DNA from: Agrobacterium genomosp. 13 str. CFBP 6927 | Lineage (GTDB): Bacteria; Pseudomonadota; Alphaproteobacteria; Rhizobiales; Rhizobiaceae | Assembly (NCBI GenBank): GCA_900012615.1 | Contig: LT009756.1 | Span: 264,035 to 328,034, forward strand | Length of the DNA stretch: 64,000 nt | Reading direction: 5' to 3' | Part shown: positions 18,743 to 27,287 of the stretch, piece by piece | How positions within the stretch are numbered: the first letter of the stretch is position 1 | How the letters are laid out: each line of letters starts with the position of its first letter | Position numbers and translations under genes: made by a program | The notes under the pieces: generated by a model | What the model was told of the DNA's origin: nothing | What the model saw: the letters and a program-made list of their open reading frames with translations, nothing else | The model's database searches: none

Positions 18743-20332
18743 ATGAGTCTGATCGGCAAGTTCGCCACCGTCGGCACGGCCACGCTCGGTAGTCGCATCT
18801 TCGGCTTTGTCCGCGAGACCCTGATGGCCGCCGCCGTCGGCACCGGTCCGGTGGCTGACGCCTTCAACGCCGCTTTCCGTTTCCCGAACACCTTCCGGCG
18901 ACTGTTTGCCGAAGGCGCGTTCAACTCGGCTTTCGTGCCGCTCTTCGCCAAGGAAATTGAGGCGAACGGCATGGAGGGCGCAAGGCGCTTTTCTGAGGAA
19001 GTCTTCGGCGTCCTGTTCACCGTGCTTCTGGCTCTGACGATCCTGATGGAACTGTCGATGCCGTTCATCGTGCGCACGGTGATCGCGCCGGGCTTTCTGG
19101 AAGATCCGGTGAAATTCGACAACACCGTCCATCTCGCCACCATCATGTTCCCCTATCTCGCCTGCATGTCTCTGGCGGCAATGATGGGCGGCATGCTGAA
19201 CTCGCTGCATCGCTATTTCGCAGCCGCAATTGCTCCCGTTTTCCTCAACATCATCCTCATCGGCGTGCTCGCTTTGGCATGGTGGAAGAATTACGATCCG
19301 CTTCAGGTGGGTTATGCGCTCTCCTGGGGCGTGATGGCGGCGGGTCTGGTGCAGCTTGCCATTGTCTGGATCGCCGTGCGCAATGCCGGCATGCGCATCG
19401 GTTTCCGCAGGCCGCGGCTGACGAAGAATGTGCAGCGCCTTCTGGTTCTTGCTCTACCGGCAGCCATCACCGGCGGCATCACCCAGATCAATCTGCTGAT
19501 CAACACCAATATCGCCTCTGCCGGCGAAGGCGTGATCTCGTCGCTTGCCTATGCGGACCGGATTTACCAGCTGCCGCTCGGCGTGGTCGGCATTGCGGTG
19601 GCCACCGTGCTTCTGCCGGAATTGGCGCGGGCTTTGCGCGGCGGGCATATGGTGGAGGCCGGGAGCCTCCAGAACCGCTCGGTCGAATTCGTACTGTTCC
19701 TGACATTGCCCGCTGCCGCAGCACTTCTCGTCATGGCGGAGCCTATCGTTCGTTTTCTTTATGAACGCGGCAACTTCTCGCCTTCGGCCACCGTCACCGT
19801 CGCGCAAATCCTCGGTATCTATGGTCTTGGTCTGCCGGCTTTCGTGCTGATCAAGGCCTTCATTCCGGGCTTCTTCGCCCGTGAGGATACCCGCACGCCA
19901 ATGATCTTCGCGGCGATTTCCGTCGTCGTGAACGTCTCCCTGGCGCTGACACTGTTTCCGCGTCTTGGAGGCCCGGGCATCGCCATTGCCGAAATCACCG
20001 CCGGCTGGGTCAATGCTGCCCTGTTGTTCGGCATGCTTTTGTGGCGCGGTCACTGGCAGGTGGATATTCCGTTGCTCACCCGCATTCCGCGTTTGCTGCT
20101 GGCTGCGGCGTTGATGGCCGGTTTCGTGCATTATGCGCTGACCTGGCTGAGTTTCGAACTGTCTTCCGCCTCGTCCATTTTCGTGCGTGCGGGCACCATC
20201 ATGGCTCTCGTTTTCGCAGCCATGCTGGTTTATTTCGTGCTCGCTTTCGTTTCCGGCGGTGCCGATATCGGCATGGTCAAACGAGCCATCCGCAAGCGCG
20301 GCAAAAAGAACGTCGAAACGGAGGCGGGCTGA
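18743..20332 (+). CDS. murJ: Lipid II flippase MurJ (MviN)
   Basis: Flips the peptidoglycan precursor lipid II across the inner membrane. It is a polytopic protein of 529 residues with about 14 hydrophobic segments and the MVF/MOP-type start (KFATVGTATLGSRIFGFVRETLMA). The conserved charged residues in the ADAFNAAFRFPNTFRRLFAEGAFNSAFVP region, spread over roughly residues 35-65, match the family. It lies 7 bp after glnD, and its stop overlaps the start of the VOC gene as TGATG. Confidence 0.95.
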   Translation: MSLIGKFATVGTATLGSRIFGFVRETLMAAAVGTGPVADAFNAAFRFPNTFRRLFAEGAFNSAFVPLFAKEIEANGMEGARRFSEEVFGVLFTVLLALTILMELSMPFIVRTVIAPGFLEDPVKFDNTVHLATIMFPYLACMSLAAMMGGMLNSLHRYFAAAIAPVFLNIILIGVLALAWWKNYDPLQVGYALSWGVMAAGLVQLAIVWIAVRNAGMRIGFRRPRLTKNVQRLLVLALPAAITGGITQINLLINTNIASAGEGVISSLAYADRIYQLPLGVVGIAVATVLLPELARALRGGHMVEAGSLQNRSVEFVLFLTLPAAAALLVMAEPIVRFLYERGNFSPSATVTVAQILGIYGLGLPAFVLIKAFIPGFFAREDTRTPMIFAAISVVVNVSLALTLFPRLGGPGIAIAEITAGWVNAALLFGMLLWRGHWQVDIPLLTRIPRLLLAAALMAGFVHYALTWLSFELSSASSIFVRAGTIMALVFAAMLVYFVLAFVSGGADIGMVKRAIRKRGKKNVETEAG

Positions 20333-20736
20333 TGTCCTTTGCCGACAACCGCCGCATCGCGCTTGTTACGCTTGTCGTGGATAACTACGATCGGGCAAAA
20401 GCGTTTTATTGCAATGTTCTCGGGTTCGAGTGCCTGTCCGATCAGTCGCTTGGTGATGGCAAGCGATGGCTGGTGGTGAAACCTGAATGCAGCGATGGCG
20501 GTGCCCTGCTGCTTGCCCAGGCGGACGGTGAGCCGCAGAGGCTTGCCATCGGCAACCAGACGGGCGGGCGTGTCGGGTTTTTCCTGCACACTGACAATTT
20601 TCAACGCGATTACGAGACCATGCTCGCCCGCGGCGTGCGCTTTCTGGAGGAACCGCGCCACGAGGTTTACGGCTCCGTTGCGGTCTTTGTAGACCCTTAT
20701 GGCAATCGCTGGGATCTTCTGGAACCGCGCGGCTGA
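20332..20736 (+). CDS. VOC (glyoxalase/bleomycin-resistance-type) family protein
   Basis: Small soluble protein of 134 residues with the vicinal oxygen chelate fold: two beta-alpha-beta-beta-beta modules (from RRIALVTLVVDNYDRAKAFY and from GRVGFFLHTDNFQRDYETM), ending in FVDPYGNRWDLLEPRG, the usual VOC C-terminal signature. The metal ligands are not assignable with confidence from sequence alone. The start overlaps the murJ stop (TGATG), which implies translational coupling. No substrate can be inferred; there is no obvious functional link to lipid II flipping. Confidence 0.8.
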   Translation: MSFADNRRIALVTLVVDNYDRAKAFYCNVLGFECLSDQSLGDGKRWLVVKPECSDGGALLLAQADGEPQRLAIGNQTGGRVGFFLHTDNFQRDYETMLARGVRFLEEPRHEVYGSVAVFVDPYGNRWDLLEPRG

Positions 20737-20837
20737 CATGCCCTGAAACCGCTTGATTGCTGGGGGCTGCGGGTGCATAAGCGCGTGCAATTCAAATCAC
20801 GGGGCGGGGCCCTCCACAAGCCTTTTCGAGGACGACA

Positions 20838-21902
20838 ATGAACGCATTCAAGCCGCTGGTTTTCTCGGGCGTCCAGCCGACCGGCAATCTGCATCTCGGT
20901 AATTATCTCGGCGCCATCCGCAAATTCGTGGCGTTGCAGGAAGATAACGACTGCATCTATTGCGTCGTCGACATGCATGCCATCACCGCCCAGCTCGTTC
21001 ACTCGGACCTGAAGGCGCAGACCCGCTCGATTGCGGCTGCCTTCATCGCCGCGGGCATCGATCCCGTAAAACATATCGTCTTCAACCAGTCGGCCGTGCC
21101 GCAGCATGCGGAATTGGCATGGGTGTTCAACTGCGTGGCGCGCATCGGCTGGATGGAGCGCATGACCCAGTTCAAGGACAAGTCCGGCAAGAATGCCGAG
21201 CAGGTCTCGCTCGGCCTGCTCGCCTATCCGAGCCTGATGGCCGCCGACATTCTGGTCTATCGCGCCACGCATGTTCCGGTCGGTGACGACCAGAAGCAGC
21301 ATCTGGAACTCGCCCGCGATATCGCCCAGAAATTCAACATCGATTTCAGCGACCATATCCGCAAGGCCGGTCTTGGCCTCGACATTACGGTCGGCGATGA
21401 GCCGGTGCACGCCTATTTCCCGATGGTGGAGCCGCTTATCGGCGGTCCGGCGCCGCGCGTGATGTCGCTCAAGGACGGCACCAAGAAGATGTCGAAGTCC
21501 GACCCTTCCGATCTGTCGCGCATCAACCTGATGGATGATGTCGACGCGATCTCGAAGAAGATCAAGAAGGCAAAGACCGACCCGGACGCGTTGCCGAGCG
21601 AAGTGGAAGGCCTGAAGGGTCGCCCCGAGGCCGAAAACCTCGTCGGCATCTATGCCGCGCTGTCCGACAGGACCAAGGCGGATGTTCTTTCCGAATTCGG
21701 CGGACAGCAGTTCTCGGCCTTCAAGCCGGCCCTCGTCGAGCTTGCCGTCAATGTTTTGGCCCCCGTCAACAACGAGATGCGCCGCCTTCTCGATGACCCG
21801 ACCCATATCGATGCCATTCTCAGCCAGGGCGGCGAGCGGGCTCGCGCGATCGCTGAGAAGACGATGAACGAGGTGCGCGATATCATCGGCTTCCTGCGCT
21901 GA
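20838..21902 (+). CDS. trpS: Tryptophanyl-tRNA synthetase
   Basis: Class Ic aminoacyl-tRNA synthetase charging tRNA-Trp. It has 354 residues, with the HIGH-type motif in [11 protein letters not shown] (about 15-25) and KMSKS at about 217-221. A region around 227-260 ([24 protein letters not shown]) is as in alphaproteobacterial TrpRS. It has its own leader of 101 bp without a visible leader peptide, tryptophan codons or attenuator. It is followed by two hairpins, the second a strong terminator. Confidence 0.97.
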   Translation: MNAFKPLVFSGVQPTGNLHLGNYLGAIRKFVALQEDNDCIYCVVDMHAITAQLVHSDLKAQTRSIAAAFIAAGIDPVKHIVFNQSAVPQHAELAWVFNCVARIGWMERMTQFKDKSGKNAEQVSLGLLAYPSLMAADILVYRATHVPVGDDQKQHLELARDIAQKFNIDFSDHIRKAGLGLDITVGDEPVHAYFPMVEPLIGGPAPRVMSLKDGTKKMSKSDPSDLSRINLMDDVDAISKKIKKAKTDPDALPSEVEGLKGRPEAENLVGIYAALSDRTKADVLSEFGGQQFSAFKPALVELAVNVLAPVNNEMRRLLDDPTHIDAILSQGGERARAIAEKTMNEVRDIIGFLR

Positions 21903-21909
21903 GCACAGG

Positions 21910-21933
21910 CCGCCTGCGAACGACGGCAGGCGG
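21910..21933 (+). other. Hairpin after trpS
   Basis: CCGCCTGC pairs with GCAGGCGG around an 8-base loop, 8 bases after the trpS stop and followed by only three T. It is either a weak first terminator or an mRNA 3'-end stabiliser ahead of the strong terminator at 21963. Confidence 0.5.
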
Positions 21934-21962
21934 TTTGCGCCTGCCGTGATTTGATATAATCT

Positions 21963-21988
21963 CCGCCCGAACCGTCGGGCGGTTTTTT
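21963..21988 (+). terminator. Rho-independent terminator between trpS and the usp gene
   Basis: An 8-bp GC-rich stem (CCGCCCGA / TCGGGCGG) with loop ACCG is followed by six T. It ends the trpS transcript. A perfect TATAAT hexamer sits at 21955-21960 just before it, but no good -35 accompanies it. Confidence 0.85.
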
Positions 21989-22016
21989 GGATCACGGCGG
22001 ACTTAGGGAGTGCGGA

Positions 22017-22508
22017 ATGGTTTCAAAACGGCTGTCGCGTCTGGAAGGGCATCGTCGCAAATTTCTCGCCGTTATCGATGACACACCGGAATGCGAAAGG
22101 GCCGTGCACTATGCCGGCCGTCGCGCCAAGAACTCCAATGGCGGACTGGTCCTGCTTTACATGATCCCGGAAGGGGATTTCCAGCAATGGCTGGGTGTCG
22201 AACAGATCATGCGGGCCGAGGCGCGTGAGGAGGCGGAAGCCACGCTTGCCAAGATCGCCCAGAAGGTGCGCGAGACAATCGGTATCGAACCGGAGTCGGT
22301 CATTCGCGAAGGCAGCGCCACCGAGCAGATCCACGGGCTGGTCGAGGAAGACCGCGATATCGCCATTCTCGTTCTGGCAGCAGGCTCGACCAAGGAAGGG
22401 CCGGGACCGCTGGTGTCCTCCATCGCCGGACGCGGTGCAGCCTTTCCCATTCCGGTCACCGTGCTGCCGGATACGCTGTCGGACGAGGAAATCGACGCGC
22501 TCTGCTGA
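22017..22508 (+). CDS. Universal stress protein (UspA family)
   Basis: A single-domain Usp of 163 residues: RRKFLAVIDDTPECERAVHYA begins the ATP-binding alpha/beta fold, and the segment LVLAAGSTKEGPGPLVSSIAGRG followed by PIPVTVLPDTL matches the nucleotide-binding G-2X-G-9X-G(S/T) end of the family only loosely. ATG at 22017 has GGGAG upstream; a TTG at 21987 would add ten residues but lies in the terminator. It stands alone between the trpS terminator and nfuA. Its function is probably stress protection, but the trigger is unknown. Confidence 0.85.
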   Translation: MVSKRLSRLEGHRRKFLAVIDDTPECERAVHYAGRRAKNSNGGLVLLYMIPEGDFQQWLGVEQIMRAEAREEAEATLAKIAQKVRETIGIEPESVIREGSATEQIHGLVEEDRDIAILVLAAGSTKEGPGPLVSSIAGRGAAFPIPVTVLPDTLSDEEIDALC

Positions 22509-22598
22509 TCCTGGTTTCGGGCAAGATCTTGGGGCTGACGATTTCTTGAATGTAATTATCATGTCAGGGCTTGAAGTACGGCTTCGCCGGGCGTATTT

Positions 22599-22615
22599 TT
22601 TGGAAGAATTCTAAA
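22599..22615 (+). promoter_or_regulatory. Irr/ICE-box-like palindrome upstream of nfuA
   Basis: TTTGGAAGAATTCTAAA matches the Rhizobiales iron-control element (TTTAGAA-N3-TTCTAAA), with one mismatch in the left arm and a perfect right arm. It ends 38 bp before the nfuA ATG, in the promoter or leader zone. Irr is the heme-sensing Fur-family regulator that controls Fe-S and heme genes in this order, which fits the downstream gene. Confidence 0.6.
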
Positions 22616-22653
22616 TTGCGGGGCGTGAACGGCGACCTCGAAGGAGACAGACG

Positions 22654-23217
22654 ATGTTCATTCAGACGGAAGCCACGCCGAACCCCACGACGTTGAAGTT
22701 CCTGCCGGGCAAGGTGGTGCTGGAAAGCGGCACGGCAGAGTTTCTCAACCCGTCGCAGGCGCAGGCTTCGCCGCTGGCGGAGCGCCTCTTCACGATTCCG
22801 GGTGTGACCGGCGTTTATTTCGGTTTCGATTTCATCACCGTCACCAAGGACGGTGCGGAATGGCAGCACCTGAAGCCTGCTATTCTGGGCTCGATCATGG
22901 AGCACTTCATGTCCGGCCGCCCGATCATGGGCACGGCCGTTGCGGCCGAAGTGTCGGATGAGGAGGGCGAATTCTTCGAAGAGGGTGACGAAACCATCGT
23001 CGCCACCATCAAGGAGTTGCTGGATACCCGCGTCCGTCCCGCCGTGGCGCAGGACGGTGGCGACATCACCTTCCGCGGTTTCCGCGATGGTACCGTGTTC
23101 CTCAACATGAAGGGCGCCTGCTCGGGTTGCCCGTCCTCCACCGCCACGCTGAAGCATGGCGTTCAGAATTTGCTTCGCCATTTCGTGCCGGAAGTGCGCG
23201 AAGTCGAAGCGGTATGA
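22654..23217 (+). CDS. nfuA: NifU-family Fe-S cluster carrier (Nfu)
   Basis: Carries and delivers 4Fe-4S clusters to client enzymes (in this window the radical-SAM protein MiaB is a plausible client). It has 187 residues: the N-terminal Nfu domain (1-85, starting MFIQTEATPNPTTLKFLPGK) and the C-terminal NifU-like domain (about 112-180) with Cys156 and Cys159 in the CSGCPSS motif. This is the mitochondrial-NFU1-like architecture common in alphaproteobacteria. It has a strong AAGGAG Shine-Dalgarno 8 bases before the ATG, and an Irr-box-like site lies upstream. It is followed by tsaB after 21 bp, so iron control could spread into tsaB-rimI. Confidence 0.93.
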   Translation: MFIQTEATPNPTTLKFLPGKVVLESGTAEFLNPSQAQASPLAERLFTIPGVTGVYFGFDFITVTKDGAEWQHLKPAILGSIMEHFMSGRPIMGTAVAAEVSDEEGEFFEEGDETIVATIKELLDTRVRPAVAQDGGDITFRGFRDGTVFLNMKGACSGCPSSTATLKHGVQNLLRHFVPEVREVEAV

Positions 23218-23238
23218 CATTGTAAGCCAGGCCACGCG

Positions 23239-23907
23239 ATGATTGTTCTAGCACTCGACACGTCAGGTGTGGATTGTTCCGCCTGCGTTTATGACAGCGC
23301 CTCCGACAGGGTACTCGGCGAAGTGTGCGAAACAATCGGCAAGGGCCATGCTGAAAGGCTGATGGCTGTCATTGACGGCGCTCTAGAGCAGGCGCAACTG
23401 CCGCTCCAGAATGTCGAACGCATCGGTGTTACCATCGGTCCCGGGTCTTTCACCGGTATCCGTGTCGGTGTTGCCGCTGCGCGTGGCTTTGCCCTGTCCC
23501 TTGGCATTGAGGCCTTGGGTGTAACCACGCTCGAGACGCTTGCGCTGCATTATCTGCTTGTAAATCCCGGCCGGCCCGTGGCCGTCGGGCTGGATGCCAA
23601 GCGCGATGAAGCCTACCTCCAGACATTCTCGGCGGATGGATCGCCGCTTCGCGATGCCTCCCTCCTGTCTCTGGAGGATTCGAGACTGGCTATCGAAGGT
23701 TTCGATGGCGCCGTCATCGGCTCCGCTGCGCCTCTTTTCGCCGGGGCAGAGGCTGGTTCCGGACCGGATCATTTCCCGATTACCTCGGTGGCGCGCGCCG
23801 CTGCGCGCAAGCCGGCAGGCCAACCGAAGCCTGCGCCGCTTTATCTGCGCGGGCCGGATGCCCGGCCGCAGACCGGTTTTGCGCTGGCACGTCAGGGTGT
23901 TGCCTGA
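23239..23907 (+). CDS. tsaB: tRNA threonylcarbamoyladenosine biosynthesis protein TsaB
   Basis: Non-catalytic partner of TsaD in the formation of t6A37 on ANN-decoding tRNAs. It has 222 residues, with the ASKHA-fold start VLALDTSGVDCSACVYD, the helix KGHAERLMAVIDGAL, and VTIGPGSFTGIRVGVAAARG, the standard TsaB signature. TsaD and TsaE are not in the window. It lies between nfuA (21 bp upstream) and rimI (52 bp downstream), a common alphaproteobacterial arrangement. Confidence 0.94.
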   Translation: MIVLALDTSGVDCSACVYDSASDRVLGEVCETIGKGHAERLMAVIDGALEQAQLPLQNVERIGVTIGPGSFTGIRVGVAAARGFALSLGIEALGVTTLETLALHYLLVNPGRPVAVGLDAKRDEAYLQTFSADGSPLRDASLLSLEDSRLAIEGFDGAVIGSAAPLFAGAEAGSGPDHFPITSVARAAARKPAGQPKPAPLYLRGPDARPQTGFALARQGVA

Positions 23908-23959
23908 TAGGGCATGGCTGAATGCCTGCGAATGATTCCCGTGATGCCCGATCCTTGCT

Positions 23960-24454
23960 ATGTTTGATGATTATCTGAGCTGGAAGCCCTATTTCGAAAT
24001 CGTGCCGATGCAGCATGAGGATTGCGGCGCGGTGGCGGAGCTGCATGCGCTGCGCTTTCCGCGCCCTTGGAATGACGGCGAGTTCTCCGGCCTGTTGACG
24101 CAGGGGTCGGTTTTCGGTGCCGTCGCCCGTCAGACCAACGCATTTTTCAGCAGGCCGCTCGGTGGCTTCGTGCTGGCGCGCGAAGTGGCGGGTGAGGCGG
24201 AAATTCTCACCGTCGCCGTCGCCGACAAGTTCGGGCGCGCTGGCCTCGGCTGGCGTCTGATGCAGTCGGCCATTCGCGAAGCGATGATGCGCGGTGCGGA
24301 AACCATGTTCCTTGAGGTGGACAACAGCAACGCTTCCGCCCTTGGGCTTTATAAAAAGCTCGGCTTCAAGACAGTCGCGGAGCGCAAGGCCTATTATACC
24401 GCCAAGGATGGAACCAAGTCGACGGCGCTTGTCATGCGCCGCGATCTTCGCTAG
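23960..24454 (+). CDS. rimI: Ribosomal-protein-alanine acetyltransferase RimI-like
   Basis: GNAT acetyltransferase that acetylates the N-terminal alanine of ribosomal protein S18 in the model organism. It has 164 residues; the acetyl-CoA-binding segment is ILTVAVADKFGRAGLGWRLM followed by FLEVDNSNASALGLYKKLGF, the classic RimI motif. The neighbouring tsaB supports the assignment because tsaB-rimI pairs are widespread. Other N-terminal acetylation targets are possible. Confidence 0.88.
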   Translation: MFDDYLSWKPYFEIVPMQHEDCGAVAELHALRFPRPWNDGEFSGLLTQGSVFGAVARQTNAFFSRPLGGFVLAREVAGEAEILTVAVADKFGRAGLGWRLMQSAIREAMMRGAETMFLEVDNSNASALGLYKKLGFKTVAERKAYYTAKDGTKSTALVMRRDLR

Positions 24455-24524
24455 TTCCCTGCGACAGGCATTTTTTCGGCGAAAGCCGCAAAATTCAACC
24501 GGAATACTCAAAAGGCCAGAAGAC

Positions 24525-24953
24525 GTGATAGACCTTTCGAAAACGCTGGAGGAGCTTTGTGCCGAACGCGGCATGCGGATGACGGACCAGCGCCGCGTCA
24601 TTGCCCGTGTCCTGCAGGAATCGGCCGACCATCCCGATGTCGAGGAACTTTACCGCCGTTCCTCCGCCGTGGACCCGCGCATCTCGATTTCCACCGTCTA
24701 CAGAACGGTGAAGTTGTTCGAAGACGCCGGCATTATCGAGCGTCACGATTTTCGTGATGGCCGCTCGCGTTACGAGACGGTGCCCGAGGAACATCACGAT
24801 CATCTGATCGATCTGAAGAACGGCGTCGTCATCGAATTTCATTCCGCCGAGATCGAGGCCCTCCAGGAGAAGATCGCCCGCGAACACGGCTTCAAGCTCG
24901 TGGATCACCGGCTGGAACTTTACGGCGTGCCGTTAAAGCCCGGCGAACGCTGA
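24525..24953 (+). CDS. mur: Fur-family metalloregulator, probably manganese-responsive Mur
   Basis: A DNA-binding repressor of 142 residues with the Fur winged helix (TDQRRVIARVLQES; recognition helix ISISTVYRTVKLF at about 54-66) and metal-binding dimerisation domain (EEHHDHLIDLKNG at 88-100, then HSAEIEALQ). Two positions that are cysteine in E. coli Fur (CXXC after HHDHLI) are Asp and Asn here, so the structural zinc site is missing, as in rhizobial Fur/Mur proteins. In Agrobacterium and Rhizobium the orthologue senses manganese and represses Mn uptake. The start is a GTG with AAGG upstream. It precedes olsA by 30 bp. Confidence 0.85.
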   Translation: MIDLSKTLEELCAERGMRMTDQRRVIARVLQESADHPDVEELYRRSSAVDPRISISTVYRTVKLFEDAGIIERHDFRDGRSRYETVPEEHHDHLIDLKNGVVIEFHSAEIEALQEKIAREHGFKLVDHRLELYGVPLKPGER

Positions 24954-24983
24954 GACGCCGGTGAACAGACGGGCGTTCCAATC

Positions 24984-25778
24984 ATGATGTGGCTCAGAGC
25001 AGCCTATATCGCGGTCGTTCTTCTGATCGTCACGCTCATATTGCTGCCGCTGCAACTATTGGGCCTCGCCTTCGACTGGCGGCTTCGCCGCCGCATTCCA
25101 CGCATCTGGCATCGCATCGCCTGCCGTGTTCTCGGCATTCGCGTGCATGTTCATGGTGATGTGGAGCGGGCAAAACCGTTGATGCTGGCGGTCAACCACG
25201 CCTCGTGGAAGGACATCCTCGTTCTCGGCAGTATTGCCGATGTCGTGTTCATCGCCAAGACGGAGGTGAGGGACTGGCCGGTTTTCGGCTGGCTCGCCCG
25301 GCTACAGAAAAGCATCTTCGTCCAGCGAGAACAGAAACGCAGCACCGGCGAGCAGGTTGGTGAGATTGCCAGCCGCATGGCCGATGGCGAGATCGTCGTC
25401 CTGTTCCCCGAAGGTACCACTTCGGACGGCAACCGCATGCTCGCCGTCAAATCCTCGCTGTTCGGCGCGGCCTCCACGGCGGCCGAGCAGGTCCCGGGCA
25501 AGCTGGTTTACGTGCAGCCGGTCGCCATCGCCTATACGCGGGTACACGGCATGGCCATGGGTCGTTATCATCGGATCATTGCCGCCTGGCCGGGCAGCAT
25601 AACGCTGGTGCCGCATCTGCTTGGCGTCATCAGGGCAGGCGCCATCGATGTCGATGTGACCTTCGGTGACAGCGTTCCGTTCCACAGCACGGATAACCGC
25701 AAGCGCCTTGCGACCGATATCGCCGCTTCCATCCGTTTCATGCTGGCCTTCAGCCTGCGCGGTGGCTGGCGGAAATAG
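24984..25778 (+). CDS. olsA: 1-acyl-glycerol-3-phosphate-type acyltransferase, probably OlsA
   Basis: Membrane acyltransferase of 264 residues with an N-terminal membrane helix (about 7-32), the HX4D catalytic motif (His72 to Asp77, NHASWKD) and the FPEGTTSDG phosphate-binding motif (141-149). The family makes phosphatidic acid (PlsC). In Sinorhizobium the syntenic gene upstream of miaB-phoH-ybeY is olsA, which O-acylates lyso-ornithine lipid. I infer OlsA from the gene neighbourhood and from olsB being present in the window; a PlsC role cannot be excluded from sequence. Probably cotranscribed with mur. Confidence 0.75.
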   Translation: MMWLRAAYIAVVLLIVTLILLPLQLLGLAFDWRLRRRIPRIWHRIACRVLGIRVHVHGDVERAKPLMLAVNHASWKDILVLGSIADVVFIAKTEVRDWPVFGWLARLQKSIFVQREQKRSTGEQVGEIASRMADGEIVVLFPEGTTSDGNRMLAVKSSLFGAASTAAEQVPGKLVYVQPVAIAYTRVHGMAMGRYHRIIAAWPGSITLVPHLLGVIRAGAIDVDVTFGDSVPFHSTDNRKRLATDIAASIRFMLAFSLRGGWRK

Positions 25779-25843
25779 CGAGATCATAGCTTTTCCGGCA
25801 TTTTTCTGTTTAATCTGGCCGTGAAAAACACTAGATAGCCGCC

Positions 25844-27247
25844 ATGACCCAGGAAACCATCAGTCTCGACGCCCCCCAATTGATAGCCCGCGAGGGTTCG
25901 AACAGCCGCAAGGTTTTTATCAAGACCTACGGCTGTCAGATGAACGTCTACGATTCCGTTCGCATGAGCGACGCGCTGGCGAAGGATGGTTACGTTCAGA
26001 CCGAGGATATGGGCGAGGCGGATCTGGTTCTGCTGAACACCTGTCATATCCGCGAAAAAGCGGCTGAAAAGGTCTATTCGGCGCTTGGCCGTCTGCGCGA
26101 CATGAAAAAATCGCGGGAAGAGCAGGGCCGCGAATTCATGATCGGCGTTGCCGGGTGTGTGGCGCAGGCCGAAGGCGAGGAAATTCTTCGCCGCGCGCCC
26201 GCCGTCGATGTCGTCATCGGCCCCCAGACTTACCACCGCCTGCCGGAAGCGCTGAAGCGGGTACGCGGCGGCGAGCGGGTCATCGAGACGGAATATGCGG
26301 TCGAGGACAAGTTCGAGCATCTGCCGGTCGCCGAAAAGGCGACGCTGCGCACGCGTGGCGTGACGGCGTTTCTGACGGTGCAGGAAGGCTGCGACAAGTT
26401 CTGTACCTTCTGTGTCGTGCCCTATACGCGCGGTTCGGAAGTGTCGCGCCCCGTTCGCCAGATCGTCGATGAGGCGATGAAGCTGGTGGATGCCGGTGTG
26501 CGCGAGATCACGCTGCTCGGCCAGAACGTCAATGCCTGGCAGGGCGAAGGTCCGAAGGGCGAAAAATGGGGTCTGGCTGAGCTGCTTTACCGGCTGGCGG
26601 AGATTCCGGGTCTCGCCCGGCTTCGCTACACCACCAGCCATCCGCGCGACATGGATGATCGCCTGATCGGCGCGCATCGCGATCTGCGCATCCTGATGCC
26701 CTACCTGCATCTGCCGGTGCAATCCGGGTCGGATCGCATCCTGAAGGCGATGAACCGTCGTCATACGGGTGAGGAATATATCCAGCTTATCGAAAAAATC
26801 CGCGCCGCCCGCCCTGATATCGCCATGTCGGGGGACTTTATTGTCGGCTTCCCCGGTGAAACGGATCGCGATTTCGAAGATACAATGGCGATTGTCGAGC
26901 AGGTGAAATACGCGCAGGCCTTCTCTTTCAAATATTCCACCCGTCCCGGTACGCCGGGGGCTGACCTTACGGATCAGGTTGAGGAAGAGGTGAAGGCCGA
27001 GCGGCTGGAACGATTGCAGGCCCTGTTGCTGCGGCAGCAGAAGGAATTTGCGGAATCGCTGGTCGGAAAGACCATGGATGTGTTGCTGGAAAAGCCCGGC
27101 CGCATGCCTGAACAGTTGATAGGTCGCTCTCCCTGGCTGCAATCCGTGAATCTTGATGCAAAGACTTTGAAAATCGGTGACATTGTTCATGTACGAATCA
27201 CCGCAACGGGTCCAAACAGCTTGTTTGCCGAGGTGGCAGGGAGTTAG
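25844..27247 (+). CDS. miaB: tRNA-2-methylthio-N6-dimethylallyladenosine synthase MiaB
   Basis: Radical-SAM methylthiotransferase that converts i6A37 to ms2i6A37 in tRNA. It has 467 residues. The N-terminal UPF0004 domain carries the auxiliary-cluster cysteines Cys31, Cys67 and Cys105. The radical-SAM CX3CX2C motif is Cys183, Cys187 and Cys190 ([10 protein letters not shown]). A C-terminal TRAM domain ends the protein (about 400-465). It needs two 4Fe-4S clusters, which fits with nfuA nearby. It is followed 40 bp later by phoH, in the conserved miaB-phoH-ybeY-corC-lnt order. Confidence 0.97.
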   Translation: MTQETISLDAPQLIAREGSNSRKVFIKTYGCQMNVYDSVRMSDALAKDGYVQTEDMGEADLVLLNTCHIREKAAEKVYSALGRLRDMKKSREEQGREFMIGVAGCVAQAEGEEILRRAPAVDVVIGPQTYHRLPEALKRVRGGERVIETEYAVEDKFEHLPVAEKATLRTRGVTAFLTVQEGCDKFCTFCVVPYTRGSEVSRPVRQIVDEAMKLVDAGVREITLLGQNVNAWQGEGPKGEKWGLAELLYRLAEIPGLARLRYTTSHPRDMDDRLIGAHRDLRILMPYLHLPVQSGSDRILKAMNRRHTGEEYIQLIEKIRAARPDIAMSGDFIVGFPGETDRDFEDTMAIVEQVKYAQAFSFKYSTRPGTPGADLTDQVEEEVKAERLERLQALLLRQQKEFAESLVGKTMDVLLEKPGRMPEQLIGRSPWLQSVNLDAKTLKIGDIVHVRITATGPNSLFAEVAGS

Positions 27248-27287
27248 AGTGAGGAGCCGACACTGATTGGGACAGGAGCCTGACCGC

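Noticed and set aside
16078..19146. Open frame of more than 1,000 codons on the minus strand opposite glnD and murJ
   Set aside because: It runs antisense to two clear genes with complete domains. Such frames arise from GC-rich third positions, and its translation shows no domain and is rich in His, Arg, Gln and Asp as expected of a shadow.
20737..20837. Tryptophan attenuator or leader peptide before trpS
   Set aside because: No short ORF with Trp codons and no competing hairpins were found.
21955..21960. Perfect TATAAT as a promoter of the universal stress gene
   Set aside because: It has no acceptable -35 and is immediately followed by a strong terminator at 21963-21988.
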